Shown here: one piece after another, positions 32,629 through 41,087 of the stretch
Layout of the letters: each line of letters begins with the position of its first letter
How positions within the stretch are numbered: the stretch's first letter is position 1
Assembly: GCF_013304385.1 (NCBI RefSeq)
Contig: NZ_JAAITU010000008.1
Location: 34,140 to 98,139 of the forward strand
Length of the DNA stretch: 64,000 bases
Source: Blautia glucerasea
Lineage (GTDB): Bacteria > Bacillota > Clostridia > Lachnospirales > Lachnospiraceae
Direction of reading: 5' to 3'
The notes under the pieces: model-generated
Database searches by the model: none
The model's input: the letters and a program-made list of their open reading frames with translations, nothing else
Told to the model about the DNA's origin: nothing
Made by a program: the position numbers and the translations under genes

Positions 32629-33621
32629 CTATCTCTTATTGCTTATCAGCCATCCAAATAGCGGAAGAAGCCTGGTTTTTATCAAGATCATCAGTGCCTT
32701 TACTGCAGCTTTCTGGGTAAATGGGATATCCACTTCAGCGGTCAGTCTGGCTTTACTGTTCTTCCAATAATGTGGAAAATACGACTCCACTGTGGTATTT
32801 ATATAATCACATAACTCTCTTGTTTTTTCTTTGCTTGCTCCCAGTGCCAGCTGGAATAAGCAGGTAGCAAGTATTCTCAATACAAATAATTCAAAAAATT
32901 CCGGACTGTTCGCCATTCCCACTTCCCACACCTTGGTAAGCGTAGCATCCAACCCCTTATAGGGTAAAGAATACTTTTCCAGACCTTTGAAATTATGTCT
33001 TGCAGAAGATTCATGCTGTACGTAGTAATACCCGCATTCCGGTATCGTATTAATTCTCGGACATACTGCACTGAAAAACAGAGAAATCGGCATATCCTCA
33101 CCACGTTCCCCACTTTGGAAATGGACATCATATTTTTTCCACAATTCTCTCCGGTACAGATGAGAACATACAGCTGAAATTCTGAAAGTCCATTCTTCAT
33201 TCTCCATGCGTTTATACACACCTGGAACGATCCTTTCCAATTCTTTTCCACCTTCGTCCACATAAGTCAGTCCACAGATTACCATGTCCAGCTTTTCTTT
33301 TTCTGCAAGATTATATATTTTTTCAATATAGTTGTTTTTCAGATAATCATCCCCGTCAACAAATGTAATGTATTTTCCTGTTGCTTTGTTCATTCCCCGG
33401 TTTCTTGCAACAGCAACTCCCTGGTTTTTCTGTTCTATTAAAAAAATCCGTGAGTCTTCTCTATTCAGCTTTTCCAGGATTTCTCCACTTTTGTCTGTAC
33501 TGCCATCATTAATCACAATGACTTCAAAATTTTCAAAAGTTTGATTCAAGACGGATTGAATACATTTTTCTATGTATTGTTCATTGTTATAAACAGGAAT
33601 GATAATGGACACTTCAGGCAT
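32629..33621 (-). CDS. Glycosyltransferase family 2
   Basis: This 330-residue GT2 enzyme shows the N-terminal 'VSIIIPVYNNEQYIEKCIQS' (core IIIPVYNN), 'VIVINDGSTDKSGEIL', 'NQGVAVARNRGMNKATG' and 'YITFVDGDDYL' with the DGDD metal site. The C-terminal 150 residues are helical and resemble EpsH/WchA-neighbour type transferases of capsule clusters. It is cytoplasmic or peripheral to the membrane. It has a strong promoter and AAGGAG six bases before the ATG, so it is expressed independently of the genes on either side. Acceptor and donor are unknown. Confidence 0.88.
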   Translation of the reverse strand: MPEVSIIIPVYNNEQYIEKCIQSVLNQTFENFEVIVINDGSTDKSGEILEKLNREDSRIFLIEQKNQGVAVARNRGMNKATGKYITFVDGDDYLKNNYIEKIYNLAEKEKLDMVICGLTYVDEGGKELERIVPGVYKRMENEEWTFRISAVCSHLYRRELWKKYDVHFQSGERGEDMPISLFFSAVCPRINTIPECGYYYVQHESSARHNFKGLEKYSLPYKGLDATLTKVWEVGMANSPEFFELFVLRILATCLFQLALGASKEKTRELCDYINTTVESYFPHYWKNSKARLTAEVDIPFTQKAAVKALMILIKTRLLPLFGWLISNKR

Positions 33622-33699
33622 GATTTTCTCCTTATATATGGCTGTGCTGCATATTTCCTTGCAAAATCAAATATGTAGGTGAATGCATTACGTATTTAT

Positions 33700-33728
33700 A
33701 TCATAGCATTTGTTATAATACTTGTGAA
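33700..33728 (-). promoter_or_regulatory. Promoter of the 32629-33621 glycosyltransferase
   Basis: On the minus strand TTCACA (33723-33728), a 17-bp spacer and TATGAT (33700-33705), with TG one base before the -10. Confidence 0.65.
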
Positions 33729-33754
33729 TCTCAAATATGACCATTCTAACATAG

Positions 33755-33783
33755 AAAAAGAGTCTTGCAAAGAACCAAGACTC
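33755..33783 (-). terminator. Rho-independent terminator of the glycan operon segment ending at 33797
   Basis: On the minus strand GAGTCTTG and CAAGACTC form a perfect 8-bp stem around an 8-base loop, followed at once by five T. It lies 13 bp after the stop of the GT2 gene at 33797. Confidence 0.85.
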
Positions 33784-33796
33784 CATACATTATTCG

Positions 33797-34582
33797 TTAC
33801 TTTTCATAACTCTTATATCCGATCTTATAGAACCGCATCAGAAGCTTCACCACCGATGCCGGCCAGAACTTCCCGAACATCTCCAGTTCTTCCCTGGTCT
33901 TCTCCTGATTCTTCAGACAAGCCTTTGTAGTGGCGCCATCGTGTATCCTGTAGTAGAACAATTCTTTAGGAATATAGGTAAATCTTCCCTTTTTCCTGGC
34001 AATCTGGACAAACACATCCCAGTCCAGTGCGTAATGATAGCCAGACTGGAAAATGCTTTTCCCAAGTATAGCCTTATGATAGCACACAGACGGACAGCAG
34101 ATCCCGTTTCCCAGTGACTGCACTCCCAGCTTGACCCAGCGCTTGTCTGCCAGAAAGGGAAGCCTGAGCGGCAGCTTCATGATCTGCTTGATCAAAAGAC
34201 TTACATCCCACCGAACCTGCTGGTGTTGGTTGATGATGCGGTAATCCGTCATGGCGATCAGTGTATCCGGATGCTTTCCCAGATACTGATCCATATATTT
34301 CAGATAATCCCGATGATAAATATCATCCTGATGGGTAATCGTCACGTATTCTGTCTCAGCCTGGTCATAGGCATAATTCCAGTCATCCTGCAGGCTGCTG
34401 GTGCCTTCTCTCACGTAATATGGCAGGTGATATTTCTCTGCCAGATCACGGATGTAGTCGCTGGGTGTGGATGTGCATACGATCACCCTGGACTTTGCCG
34501 ACTGCTGTACTACAGACCGGATGCTTTTCTCAAGATATGGGGATTCCCCATATGCACATACTGCAAATGTATGACTGATCAT
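33797..34582 (-). CDS. Glycosyltransferase family 2 (capsular type)
   Basis: This 261-residue protein has a shortened GT2 start, 'HTFAVCAYGESPYLEKSIRS', then 'YVTITHQDDIYHRDYLKYM' with the QDD metal motif, and 'YHYALDWDVFVQIARKKGRF' toward the end. It resembles the small cytoplasmic GT2 enzymes of capsule and wall-polysaccharide clusters. It is separated from the upstream genes of its apparent operon by the toxin-antitoxin pair and is closed by a strong terminator 13 bp downstream. The 36-bp gap to the toxin gene leaves little room for a separate promoter, so read-through from the toxin-antitoxin promoter is likely. Specificity is unknown. Confidence 0.85.
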   Translation of the reverse strand: MISHTFAVCAYGESPYLEKSIRSVVQQSAKSRVIVCTSTPSDYIRDLAEKYHLPYYVREGTSSLQDDWNYAYDQAETEYVTITHQDDIYHRDYLKYMDQYLGKHPDTLIAMTDYRIINQHQQVRWDVSLLIKQIMKLPLRLPFLADKRWVKLGVQSLGNGICCPSVCYHKAILGKSIFQSGYHYALDWDVFVQIARKKGRFTYIPKELFYYRIHDGATTKACLKNQEKTREELEMFGKFWPASVVKLLMRFYKIGYKSYEK

Positions 34583-34618
34583 AAGCCTCTAACCTGCCTT
34601 TTGTCTTGATTTCTCCAC

Positions 34619-35350
34619 CTATTTGCATTTTGTCTTCACAAAAGCAACAATGTCATCATTTTTATCCATCACATTACTATCTGCTTCTAATTCTTCAATA
34701 GATTTCCAAGCATATTTCTTACCGTCCAGTTCAAAAATATCGCCTTTCATGCATTCTGGTACATCATTCAATGCAAGACTGTACAGTATATGTTTATATT
34801 GCTTATACACTTGATCACTTTCAGAATATTTACAATGGGGAGCACTGGTAATGTATGATGTTGTAACTTGCATTTTAACCAAATCACTTGCATGCTTATC
34901 TATATTTTCCTTGTTTGGATCTTCTGTTCGGTAATATGGAAATAACCAACATTTCCATCTCTCATCATAAACCTGCAAATACTTACCCGTCGGATTTGTA
35001 ATAGCCAATAGAGAAAATTCATGATATTTTTCTGACAAATGTTCTGTAACCAACTGCGTTATTTTCAATAGGTCACTTTCAGACAAATCACCGATTTTCT
35101 TTTCCATTCGCCATTCATCCATTTGAATGATCCTGTCAATTCTTGCCCATGATTCTCTTGTCAATCCAGCTTCTTGCCAATCATCAATTCTAATACTGTA
35201 CGGATTTTTCTTAGCTTTACTCGTAACCATCATGGCAAGAACAGCAATGGTATTTTTATCAATGACAATCGCTGGCCTGCGCTTTGATACTTTTATCTCC
35301 TGAAATGGGAACTGAGTCCACCATACTTCACCTAAATTATATTTTCCCAT
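34619..35350 (-). CDS. PemK/MazF-type toxin with an extra C-terminal domain
   Basis: The 243-residue product starts with a MazF/PemK ribonuclease domain (about 1-110): 'YNLGEVWWTQFPF', 'KRRPAIVIDKNT' with R25, 'MMVTSKAKK' with S44, and 'GLTRESWARIDRIIQMD'. MazF toxins are usually about 110-120 residues, so residues 111-243 are an added domain. That part begins 'EFSLLAITNPTGKYLQVYDE' and includes 'WKCWLFPYYRTEDP' and 'YKHILYSLAL', a strand pattern that recalls NUDIX-like folds but lacks a Nudix box; this likeness is weak inference. The ATG at 35350 overlaps the antitoxin gene by 14 bp. The toxin would cut single-stranded RNA when not bound by the antitoxin. Confidence 0.8.
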   Translation of the reverse strand: MGKYNLGEVWWTQFPFQEIKVSKRRPAIVIDKNTIAVLAMMVTSKAKKNPYSIRIDDWQEAGLTRESWARIDRIIQMDEWRMEKKIGDLSESDLLKITQLVTEHLSEKYHEFSLLAITNPTGKYLQVYDERWKCWLFPYYRTEDPNKENIDKHASDLVKMQVTTSYITSAPHCKYSESDQVYKQYKHILYSLALNDVPECMKGDIFELDGKKYAWKSIEELEADSNVMDKNDDIVAFVKTKCK

Positions 35351-35510
35351 CTTTTTTCTCTCCTTGTTTATAAATCTCATCCCACTGATCTTCTTGCATC
35401 CACTCATCATCTAACGCTATATCATCTGCCTTCTCAGCACTTGCATATAATCTGTCTCTATTTAATTCAATAAAACGCTTGAAATCATTTATCTCTTTTA
35501 CCATTTTCAT
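35337..35510 (-). CDS. Small acidic antitoxin
   Basis: This 57-residue protein is strongly acidic in its second half ('DDIALDDEWMQEDQWDEIY'), as expected for the intrinsically flexible toxin-wrapping tail of a MazE-like antitoxin. It overlaps the MazF-type gene by 14 bp and precedes it, the usual order. AAAGGAG five bases before the ATG at 35510 fixes the start. No classical SpoVT/AbrB or ribbon-helix-helix DNA-binding motif is obvious in the short N-terminus, so whether it binds the dyad directly upstream is uncertain. The assignment rests on size, charge, overlap and partner. Confidence 0.7.
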   Translation of the reverse strand: MKMVKEINDFKRFIELNRDRLYASAEKADDIALDDEWMQEDQWDEIYKQGEKKDGKI

Positions 35511-35524
35511 GAATGCTCCTTTCC

Positions 35525-35544
35525 TATCAATGTGACAATTGATA
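35525..35544. promoter_or_regulatory. Inverted repeat upstream of the toxin-antitoxin operon
   Basis: TATCAAT-GTGACA-ATTGATA is a perfect dyad with 7-bp arms and a 6-bp centre, 14 bp before the antitoxin ATG. It overlaps a weak candidate -10 (TTTATC, 35541-35546) whose -35 would be TTGTTT at 35564-35569. It is the natural place for an autoregulatory operator. Confidence 0.55.
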
Positions 35545-35642
35545 AATTTCCATTTCCTTATCAAAACAAGGCATATAAAATAGTTCTTGGCAGGCCATCT
35601 CACAGCGATTCGATTCCATATAATTATTTCTGCTTTTCTTTC

Positions 35643-36062
35643 TCAGGATTGCTTTCCTGATTCTCCCTCTATCTCTCCCTCACGTTCTTCCAGCTCACGG
35701 GTGATCTCCTCATCGTCATTCAGGCGGCGGTTGGCTGCCTTGGAGCGAAGCGCCACTTCGGCGGACAGGATAGAAATCTTCTCCTCCAGCTGGGACACGA
35801 TAAGTGATAAAGTAAAGATCTTTTCTACCAGAAGGAAGATGATGATCACAAATACCAGGTTGGAGGGTGACATAAAGCCAAGATGCTTGCTCAATTCAAA
35901 GCAGATTTCCGGAAAAATGGCAAGGATAAGCAATACCGCTGCAAAAAAGATCCAGAAAATGGCATCTTCCATTTTGACCTTAAACTTCCGGATCTGCCGC
36001 AGGATCCAGATCACTGTAATCAATGCTGCTACTACCAGCAGCGCCCTTAATGTAATGGTCAT
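35643..36062 (-). CDS. DUF2304 membrane protein
   Basis: This 139-residue protein has an N-terminal membrane helix, two further hydrophobic segments (about 32-52 and 66-86) and a cytoplasmic helical tail that carries 'SQLEEKISILSAEVALRS' and a highly acidic end. This is the standard layout of DUF2304 proteins. They are regularly encoded next to a DPM1-like GT2 enzyme in Firmicutes, and here the GT2 gene lies 14 bp upstream. A role as membrane partner of that enzyme in making lipid-linked sugar is inferred from this pairing; no activity is known for the family. GGAGAG precedes the ATG. Confidence 0.85.
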   Translation of the reverse strand: MTITLRALLVVAALITVIWILRQIRKFKVKMEDAIFWIFFAAVLLILAIFPEICFELSKHLGFMSPSNLVFVIIIFLLVEKIFTLSLIVSQLEEKISILSAEVALRSKAANRRLNDDEEITRELEEREGEIEGESGKQS

Positions 36063-36076
36063 GGTCTACTCTCCTT

Positions 36077-36766
36077 TCACCTTTTCCGTACCCACTGGAA
36101 CAGCAGGATAGAGAAAAGCATTTTCATCATATACCACACGGAATTTTTGAAATTCAGGTAGCTGACTCCTGCAATACGTTCAGACATGTGTACCTGCACC
36201 TCACGGATATCAACTCCACAGTTCAACAGGTATGCCAGGGTATCCGGCTCCGGGCTGTAATGCATGTTATAACCGAAATGCTTGATCATCTTCTTGTTGA
36301 ACAGGCGCATGCCGGAGGTCACATCCCCGATATACTTGCCGCCTGTTGTCAGCCAGATGGCTGTTGTAATGATCTGGCTGCCGATCATACGTGAGTTGAT
36401 GGGCTTACGCTCTGTCTTGAATCTGGAGCCGATCACGATATCACAGCCGGTCTGCTCCATCTCATCGATCATATCTGCAATATATGCGGGATCATGCTGT
36501 CCGTCTCCGTCCAGCTGTAGTACATAATCATAGCCGTAATAATTGGCATAGCGCATGCCGCTTTTCACAGCTCCGGAAAGCCCGGTATTAACCGGAAGAT
36601 CCATGAAATTATAGCCTCTTCGGGCACAGATCTTACGTGTATCGTCGGTGGAGCCGTCATTGATCACCACATAATCATACTGGGGATAATTCCGGATCAG
36701 ATTGTCCACCACTGTTTCTATACATCCTGCCTCATTGTAGGCAGGAATGATAATGAGTATTTTCAT
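36077..36766 (-). CDS. DPM1-like glycosyltransferase family 2
   Basis: This 229-residue protein consists of a compact GT2 domain: 'ILIIIPAYNEAGCIETVVDN' (core IIPAYNEA), 'YDYVVINDGSTDDTRKI', 'NTGLSGAVKSGMRYANYYG' and 'VLQLDGDGQHDP', with the DGDGQHDP metal motif of polyprenyl-phosphate mannose/glucose synthases. It ends with a short hydrophobic stretch but has no full C-terminal membrane helix pair. It overlaps the upstream glycosyltransferase gene by 4 bp and is followed by the DUF2304 gene. It probably transfers a sugar from a nucleotide donor to undecaprenyl phosphate, with the DUF2304 protein as membrane partner. Confidence 0.88.
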   Translation of the reverse strand: MKILIIIPAYNEAGCIETVVDNLIRNYPQYDYVVINDGSTDDTRKICARRGYNFMDLPVNTGLSGAVKSGMRYANYYGYDYVLQLDGDGQHDPAYIADMIDEMEQTGCDIVIGSRFKTERKPINSRMIGSQIITTAIWLTTGGKYIGDVTSGMRLFNKKMIKHFGYNMHYSPEPDTLAYLLNCGVDIREVQVHMSERIAGVSYLNFKNSVWYMMKMLFSILLFQWVRKR

Positions 36767-37977
36767 AATTCTCCTTGCTGCTTAGCCGTCTTCGTATGTC
36801 TGTATTTTTCTTCGATCTTAAGAAGCTCCCTGGCTCTCGCCTCAAAGGAATACTGCTCCCGGATCAGCGGCCACTGCTTTGCCACCTTCTCTTTGATCTC
36901 ATCATAATGTGTCTCCAGCTGCATGATGCAATCATCAAACTCTTCTTTATTATTATAGTAAAGAACTGCGTCTGGAAAGATCTCCTTCAGTTCTTCACAA
37001 TAATCTGAGATCACAGGCAGTCCGCAGGCCAGCGCATCAAAAATACGGTTATTTACAAACTGGTAATCCAGCATATCCTTCCAATGGTCATTCAAGGTAG
37101 CCTTTGCACTGCGGTACAGATCCGGGATCTGACTGTTCTCAATGGATGTATCCTGAACCATGCCCTTATTCTGTCCCAGCATAGCCTTCCAGCCGCTGCC
37201 CCAGATCTTAAGAGGAAGCTGATTCTGGGCAGACCAGATCACGCATCGTCTGGCAACGCCTCTGGAATTGCCTATAAAAATATAGTCTCCCTTAGCCTGT
37301 ACTGCGCTCTGGTCATCTCCGGACTCCTCCGCCGGATAAAACAGCTCTGTATCTGTACACTGAAGAAGCGGCAGTACCGGCACTTTTACCTTTTCCTGCA
37401 AACATTTGGCATAGTAATTAGAGCTTACACATACTACGTCATATAATTCATATTCCTCCGGAGTGATCATCTCCGGATGGCTGATATTCCACATAATGTA
37501 CAAACATCTGGCATTCCGCCTGTCAGGTCTGTAGAAATGACAGCCTCGAAGCACCAGTACCACATCTGCGTCTTCCTCGCAGCCCCAGTCCTCCCTGGTG
37601 TCTACCACTGTATACACGCCAAGTCTGTCCAGATAACGCTTCAGAGTCACTGCATATGCGTAATCTCCCCAGCGTACCTTTACCGGTCCTTCCGGCGCCG
37701 GGCACTTGATCACCCACAACGGCCTGCCTGCAGCTTCTGTGTGAAGCTGGGCATTACGCACCGGCCAGTCATCCCTGCGTCTGAACTCTTGCTCAATAAA
37801 AGCCTTCAGCTCTTCGATCGCTTTTGTCTGGGCAAGAGATGCTTTCTGAAGATCTCCGATCACCTTGCTCTGACGTTTATTTTCTTTTTCCATATCGCCA
37901 AGCTTCTTATCCAGGTAAGTCCTCGGCACCGGAACGATCCTTCTCAGCTTGTTCTTAATGGAAGCCCAAATCCCCAT
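36763..37977 (-). CDS. Glycosyltransferase (CgeB/GT1_2-like) with N-terminal coiled coil
   Basis: The 404-residue product begins with a basic stretch and a short coiled coil (about 22-68). It then has a GT-B fold whose C-terminal half carries 'YIFIGNSRGVARRCVIWSAQ', 'WGSGWKAML', 'AKATLNDHWKDM' and 'RIFDALACGLPVISDYCEEL', the pattern of the 'glycosyl transferases group 1' domain found in CgeB/YkvP proteins. It is the first gene of a coupled run with the DPM1-like GT2 and DUF2304. A strong promoter lies 32 bp upstream and AAAGGAG precedes the ATG. This gene and its neighbours are visibly richer in G+C than the 19-32 kb part of the locus. The sugar is unknown. Confidence 0.8.
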   Translation of the reverse strand: MGIWASIKNKLRRIVPVPRTYLDKKLGDMEKENKRQSKVIGDLQKASLAQTKAIEELKAFIEQEFRRRDDWPVRNAQLHTEAAGRPLWVIKCPAPEGPVKVRWGDYAYAVTLKRYLDRLGVYTVVDTREDWGCEEDADVVLVLRGCHFYRPDRRNARCLYIMWNISHPEMITPEEYELYDVVCVSSNYYAKCLQEKVKVPVLPLLQCTDTELFYPAEESGDDQSAVQAKGDYIFIGNSRGVARRCVIWSAQNQLPLKIWGSGWKAMLGQNKGMVQDTSIENSQIPDLYRSAKATLNDHWKDMLDYQFVNNRIFDALACGLPVISDYCEELKEIFPDAVLYYNNKEEFDDCIMQLETHYDEIKEKVAKQWPLIREQYSFEARARELLKIEEKYRHTKTAKQQGEL

Positions 37978-38008
37978 AATGTTACTCCTTTAACACTTTA
38001 TAGGTCAC

Positions 38009-38037
38009 ATTATACCCAATCCGGCTCTTTAGTGCAA
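38009..38037 (-). promoter_or_regulatory. Promoter at the start of the glycan locus
   Basis: On the minus strand TTGCAC (38032-38037), a 17-bp spacer and a perfect TATAAT (38009-38014), 32 bp before the ATG at 37977. The transcript would have a leader of about 25 bases. Confidence 0.75.
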
Positions 38038-38050
38038 TGCTTTTCACCTT

Positions 38051-39733
38051 TCAGGCCTGTGTCACCATATCCGCAGCAAAAAGTGCGGCTCCAAGTGCAC
38101 CGCAAAGCTGTGCCTGTTCGCTGATCACAAGCTTTGTGCCCAGCCGTTCTTCCAGGGTTTTTACAAGGCCCTGATTTCTGGAAACACCGCCAGTCATCAT
38201 ATACTTTTCTTCTCCGCCTACCCGCTTTACAAGGGCTGCTGTCTTGGCAGCCACTGCCTTATTAAGACCATGGACTATATCATCTGTTTCTTTATTCTGG
38301 GCGATCAGGGAAACCACCTCTGATTCGGCAAAAACCGTACACATACTGGAAATAGTAATGTCTTCTTTATATTGGATGCCGCAATTTCCAAGCTGATCCA
38401 GGCTCATCTCCATAGTTCTGGCCATCATCTCAAGAAAACGGCCGGTTCCGGCAGCGCATTTATCATTCATAACAAAATTCACTACATTCCCCTGCTCATC
38501 CAGTCGGATCACCTTGCTGTCCTGTCCTCCGATATCCACCACAGTACGCACAGAAGGATCCAGGTAATGGGCTCCTCTTGCATGGCAGGTGATCTCTGTA
38601 ATACTTTTATCTCCATCCTGGATGGCTGTCCGACCATATCCGGTAGTAACCAGGGCATCAATATCTTCTCTTGTAAGCCCAGCATCCTTCAGGGCCTCCT
38701 CCAGAGCACGTTCTGCACCAATGGCAGCCCCTGCGCCGGTAGGCAGGATAATCCCGGCTACGATTTGTCTGTTTTTATCCAGGATCACCACATCTGTACT
38801 GGTGGATCCGCTGTCAATGCCTGCAAAATAACCTTTTCCCATTTTCCGTTCCTGTCCTTTCCGTTCATCCTGCACCAGGCTTTCTGCAAATGCCTCCAGT
38901 CTGGTAAGAAGCTGTCCGCTGCTCTGTATAGTATAATCCGACTCGATCTTCAACAAAGGCACTGCTGCATGCTGCTTTAGTTCTGCATATTCAAAGCTGT
39001 AAAAATCACAGAATTTAACTGTATGGTATATGATTCCTTTCAGACCCGGATCCTGGTACAGCTGTTTCCGGCCTGTATGATCCATCATACGCATACATGG
39101 CATCTGACCCAGAAGTTCTCCTGCATACCAGTCCATCAGCTTATCAAAATCCTTCTCTTTGGGAGGCTTTGCCTCTCCTACAGAACGATTATTTACACAG
39201 GAATCGTTCTCTACCGGATATGGCATGGATTTCTGTACCATTTCATATAGTTCCTTGCCCATTCTGGCACCCATAACGCTTAAATGGGCTCCTTTTTCTT
39301 TCACCGGCGGTACAAATGCCTTTGCAAATGCTTCCCTGTGAAACATCTGCAGATAATCCTGTCCTTTATAGTCTGCATATGCCTTTGCCAGGCCTTTCAG
39401 CTGAAGGGCAGTCCTCTCCCGGCTGCAGCAGCCTTCCCCATGCAGCATGTCTACCATATAAAGGAAATCCAGCTTTCCCATGTCTTCCAGCACATCATAA
39501 ACACTGCGGATGGTATCGCAGCAGTTCACAAGAACCAGCTCCTTCACCTGTCCTTCCATAACAGCTTCCAGCACAGCTTTCCCAAAGCCGCAGATATTAG
39601 GATGGACCATCTGCTCTGCAAGTTCAAAATTCCCCGGCATTCCATTCAGATTTTCGCAGCTGGCTCCCATTGCAGCCAGCAGTTCTATTGGTGTATATTT
39701 ACACACATAATATATTTTGTTATTATTCATCAT
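38051..39733 (-). CDS. Fusion of a 2-hydroxyacyl-CoA dehydratase-type subunit and its ATP-dependent activase
   Basis: Residues 1-290 resemble a truncated HgdB-type dehydratase subunit (conserved 'HTVKFCDFYSFEY' with C242, and 'TIQSSGQLLTRLEAF'). Residues 302-556 are a complete activase of the BcrAD/BadFG/HgdC ATPase family ('GIDSGSTSTDVVIL', 'TTGYGRTA', 'VVDIGGQDSKVI', 'CAAGTGRFLEMM', 'MTGGVSRNQGL'). C426 and the Cys of 'SSMCTVFAESE' are the pair that in HgdC dimers holds a [4Fe-4S] cluster. Activases inject an energised electron into the dehydratase partner, here probably the product of the gene 11 bp upstream. Fusion in one chain is less common than separate subunits. The substrate is unknown. 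Confidence 0.85.
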   Translation of the reverse strand: MMNNNKIYYVCKYTPIELLAAMGASCENLNGMPGNFELAEQMVHPNICGFGKAVLEAVMEGQVKELVLVNCCDTIRSVYDVLEDMGKLDFLYMVDMLHGEGCCSRERTALQLKGLAKAYADYKGQDYLQMFHREAFAKAFVPPVKEKGAHLSVMGARMGKELYEMVQKSMPYPVENDSCVNNRSVGEAKPPKEKDFDKLMDWYAGELLGQMPCMRMMDHTGRKQLYQDPGLKGIIYHTVKFCDFYSFEYAELKQHAAVPLLKIESDYTIQSSGQLLTRLEAFAESLVQDERKGQERKMGKGYFAGIDSGSTSTDVVILDKNRQIVAGIILPTGAGAAIGAERALEEALKDAGLTREDIDALVTTGYGRTAIQDGDKSITEITCHARGAHYLDPSVRTVVDIGGQDSKVIRLDEQGNVVNFVMNDKCAAGTGRFLEMMARTMEMSLDQLGNCGIQYKEDITISSMCTVFAESEVVSLIAQNKETDDIVHGLNKAVAAKTAALVKRVGGEEKYMMTGGVSRNQGLVKTLEERLGTKLVISEQAQLCGALGAALFAADMVTQA

Positions 39734-39744
39734 GTCCTCACCTA

Positions 39745-41013
39745 TTATGCCTGAAGCATTTCCAGAAAAGCACCAAGTCTGGTTGCTGTCTGGCCTTCCC
39801 CTCCATGGCTTCTGTCACAACCGTCACCATCCAGGATCAATAACGGGATTCCCTGCTCCTCAAAATTCTTTTTTGCGATCCTGGACGCGCCCAGCGTGTG
39901 CTTGCATCCCCAGTGTCCAAACCATACAGCGCCATCTGCTCCCGCTTTTTTCGCATTTTTGATCCCATTTTCGATCCTGCGGGAAGCACTTCCGTTCAGT
40001 GCATGGTAAACCATCCTTGCAGCCATTGCTTCATAAGGCTTCCTGGGATCAAAATCGTATTCATCAAGATCAAAGGTATGTGCCAGCTCGCAGCCTACGA
40101 TCTGGGCTTTTTCCTGAAACATCAATTCTTTTTTTACTGCATCAGACCAGAAAGGAATGGTATGCATCCAGTAGATCTTCTTTCCTTTTGCAGGGCTTGC
40201 CTGTGAAACATCCTTTAACAGCCGGGCGGTATATCCCTCTTCCTCTTTTGTCCCAAGAAGAATGTTGTTGGTCATGCCTTCATACAGGGGAGTCACCAGA
40301 TCCGTAGGAATACACCTGTCTTTTCTAAGAGCCTGAAATCTGGATATGTTTTCCAGAGTGCGCCTGCTGATACAAAGCCGCTCCTTCAGGCTGTCTTCAT
40401 CAATGGGATGGCCTGTACACTTTTCCAGGAAAACAGCCAGCTCCTCCAATTGTTCTGCCACATACTTTACATTGTCATGACTCTGCCCAAAGGGCACATC
40501 AATGGCAAAGACCGGAACCTGATACATATCTGCCAGATAACGGAAGGTAAGAAGGTTTGCATCACATACCAGATTGGTATAAACGATACACTTCGGCCTG
40601 GGAAGGATCCCCCGGTCTGCTGCCCCGATAAAGGTTTTATGGTAGCTGCAAAGGGTCTCGGAAATCCCCTGATCCTCTGCCTGCTGAAGGCAGGCACGCT
40701 CTGCTGCAGAGGCTGTAAGGTAGCAGGAAAAAGCTTCCACATTGTATGGGCTAAGTCCCACCTCATGAAGCAGCTCACAGGGTGTGAAAATGCTGACCAC
40801 AGAACATTTTTCCGGTCTTTTTAAGGGTGCCAGCATGGTGTTCATCATCAGGTGTGCCAGATATCTGTGCGCAGGGATCAGCCTTTTATCCGGTGCAAAA
40901 CGAAATTTCAGATTCTGGGCAGACCAGCCGGTTTTCAAAAGCCATCTGGCCTTTGCAGGATCCTCATTTCCAAATTTCTCTATATATTTTCCGTATGTCT
41001 CAATAATCTGCAT
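39745..41013 (-). CDS. 2-hydroxyacyl-CoA dehydratase / benzoyl-CoA reductase family subunit
   Basis: This 422-residue protein has the two-lobed HgdB-type fold. Likely cluster-binding cysteines lie in 'FTPCELLHEVGLSPYNVEAF', 'VWFGHWGCKHT' and 'DGDGCDRSHGGEGQTATRLGAF', and the last segment closes the family domain. It should carry a [4Fe-4S] cluster and accept a low-potential electron from the activase half of the next gene. Homologues dehydrate 2-hydroxyacyl-CoA or reduce aromatic CoA esters, while many gut-clostridial members like this have no known substrate. No CoA-transferase or acyl-CoA dehydrogenase is nearby to help. It is the first gene of a two-gene unit. GGAG lies before the ATG but no clear promoter was found. 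Confidence 0.82.
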   Translation of the reverse strand: MQIIETYGKYIEKFGNEDPAKARWLLKTGWSAQNLKFRFAPDKRLIPAHRYLAHLMMNTMLAPLKRPEKCSVVSIFTPCELLHEVGLSPYNVEAFSCYLTASAAERACLQQAEDQGISETLCSYHKTFIGAADRGILPRPKCIVYTNLVCDANLLTFRYLADMYQVPVFAIDVPFGQSHDNVKYVAEQLEELAVFLEKCTGHPIDEDSLKERLCISRRTLENISRFQALRKDRCIPTDLVTPLYEGMTNNILLGTKEEEGYTARLLKDVSQASPAKGKKIYWMHTIPFWSDAVKKELMFQEKAQIVGCELAHTFDLDEYDFDPRKPYEAMAARMVYHALNGSASRRIENGIKNAKKAGADGAVWFGHWGCKHTLGASRIAKKNFEEQGIPLLILDGDGCDRSHGGEGQTATRLGAFLEMLQA

Positions 41014-41045
41014 CTTAATCTAGTCTCCAATAATCAATCTTGTCG

Positions 41046-41081
41046 CCAAAAAGAGGACTATTTTGGCAAATAGTCCTCCTT
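41046..41081 (-). terminator. Rho-independent terminator of the maltodextrin/GH133 operon
   Basis: On the minus strand AGGACTATTT and AAATAGTCCT form a strong stem around a GCCA-type loop and are followed by CTTTTT. It lies a few bases after the stop of the GH133-type gene and separates it from the dehydratase pair. Confidence 0.85.
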
Positions 41082-41087
41082 CGGCAT

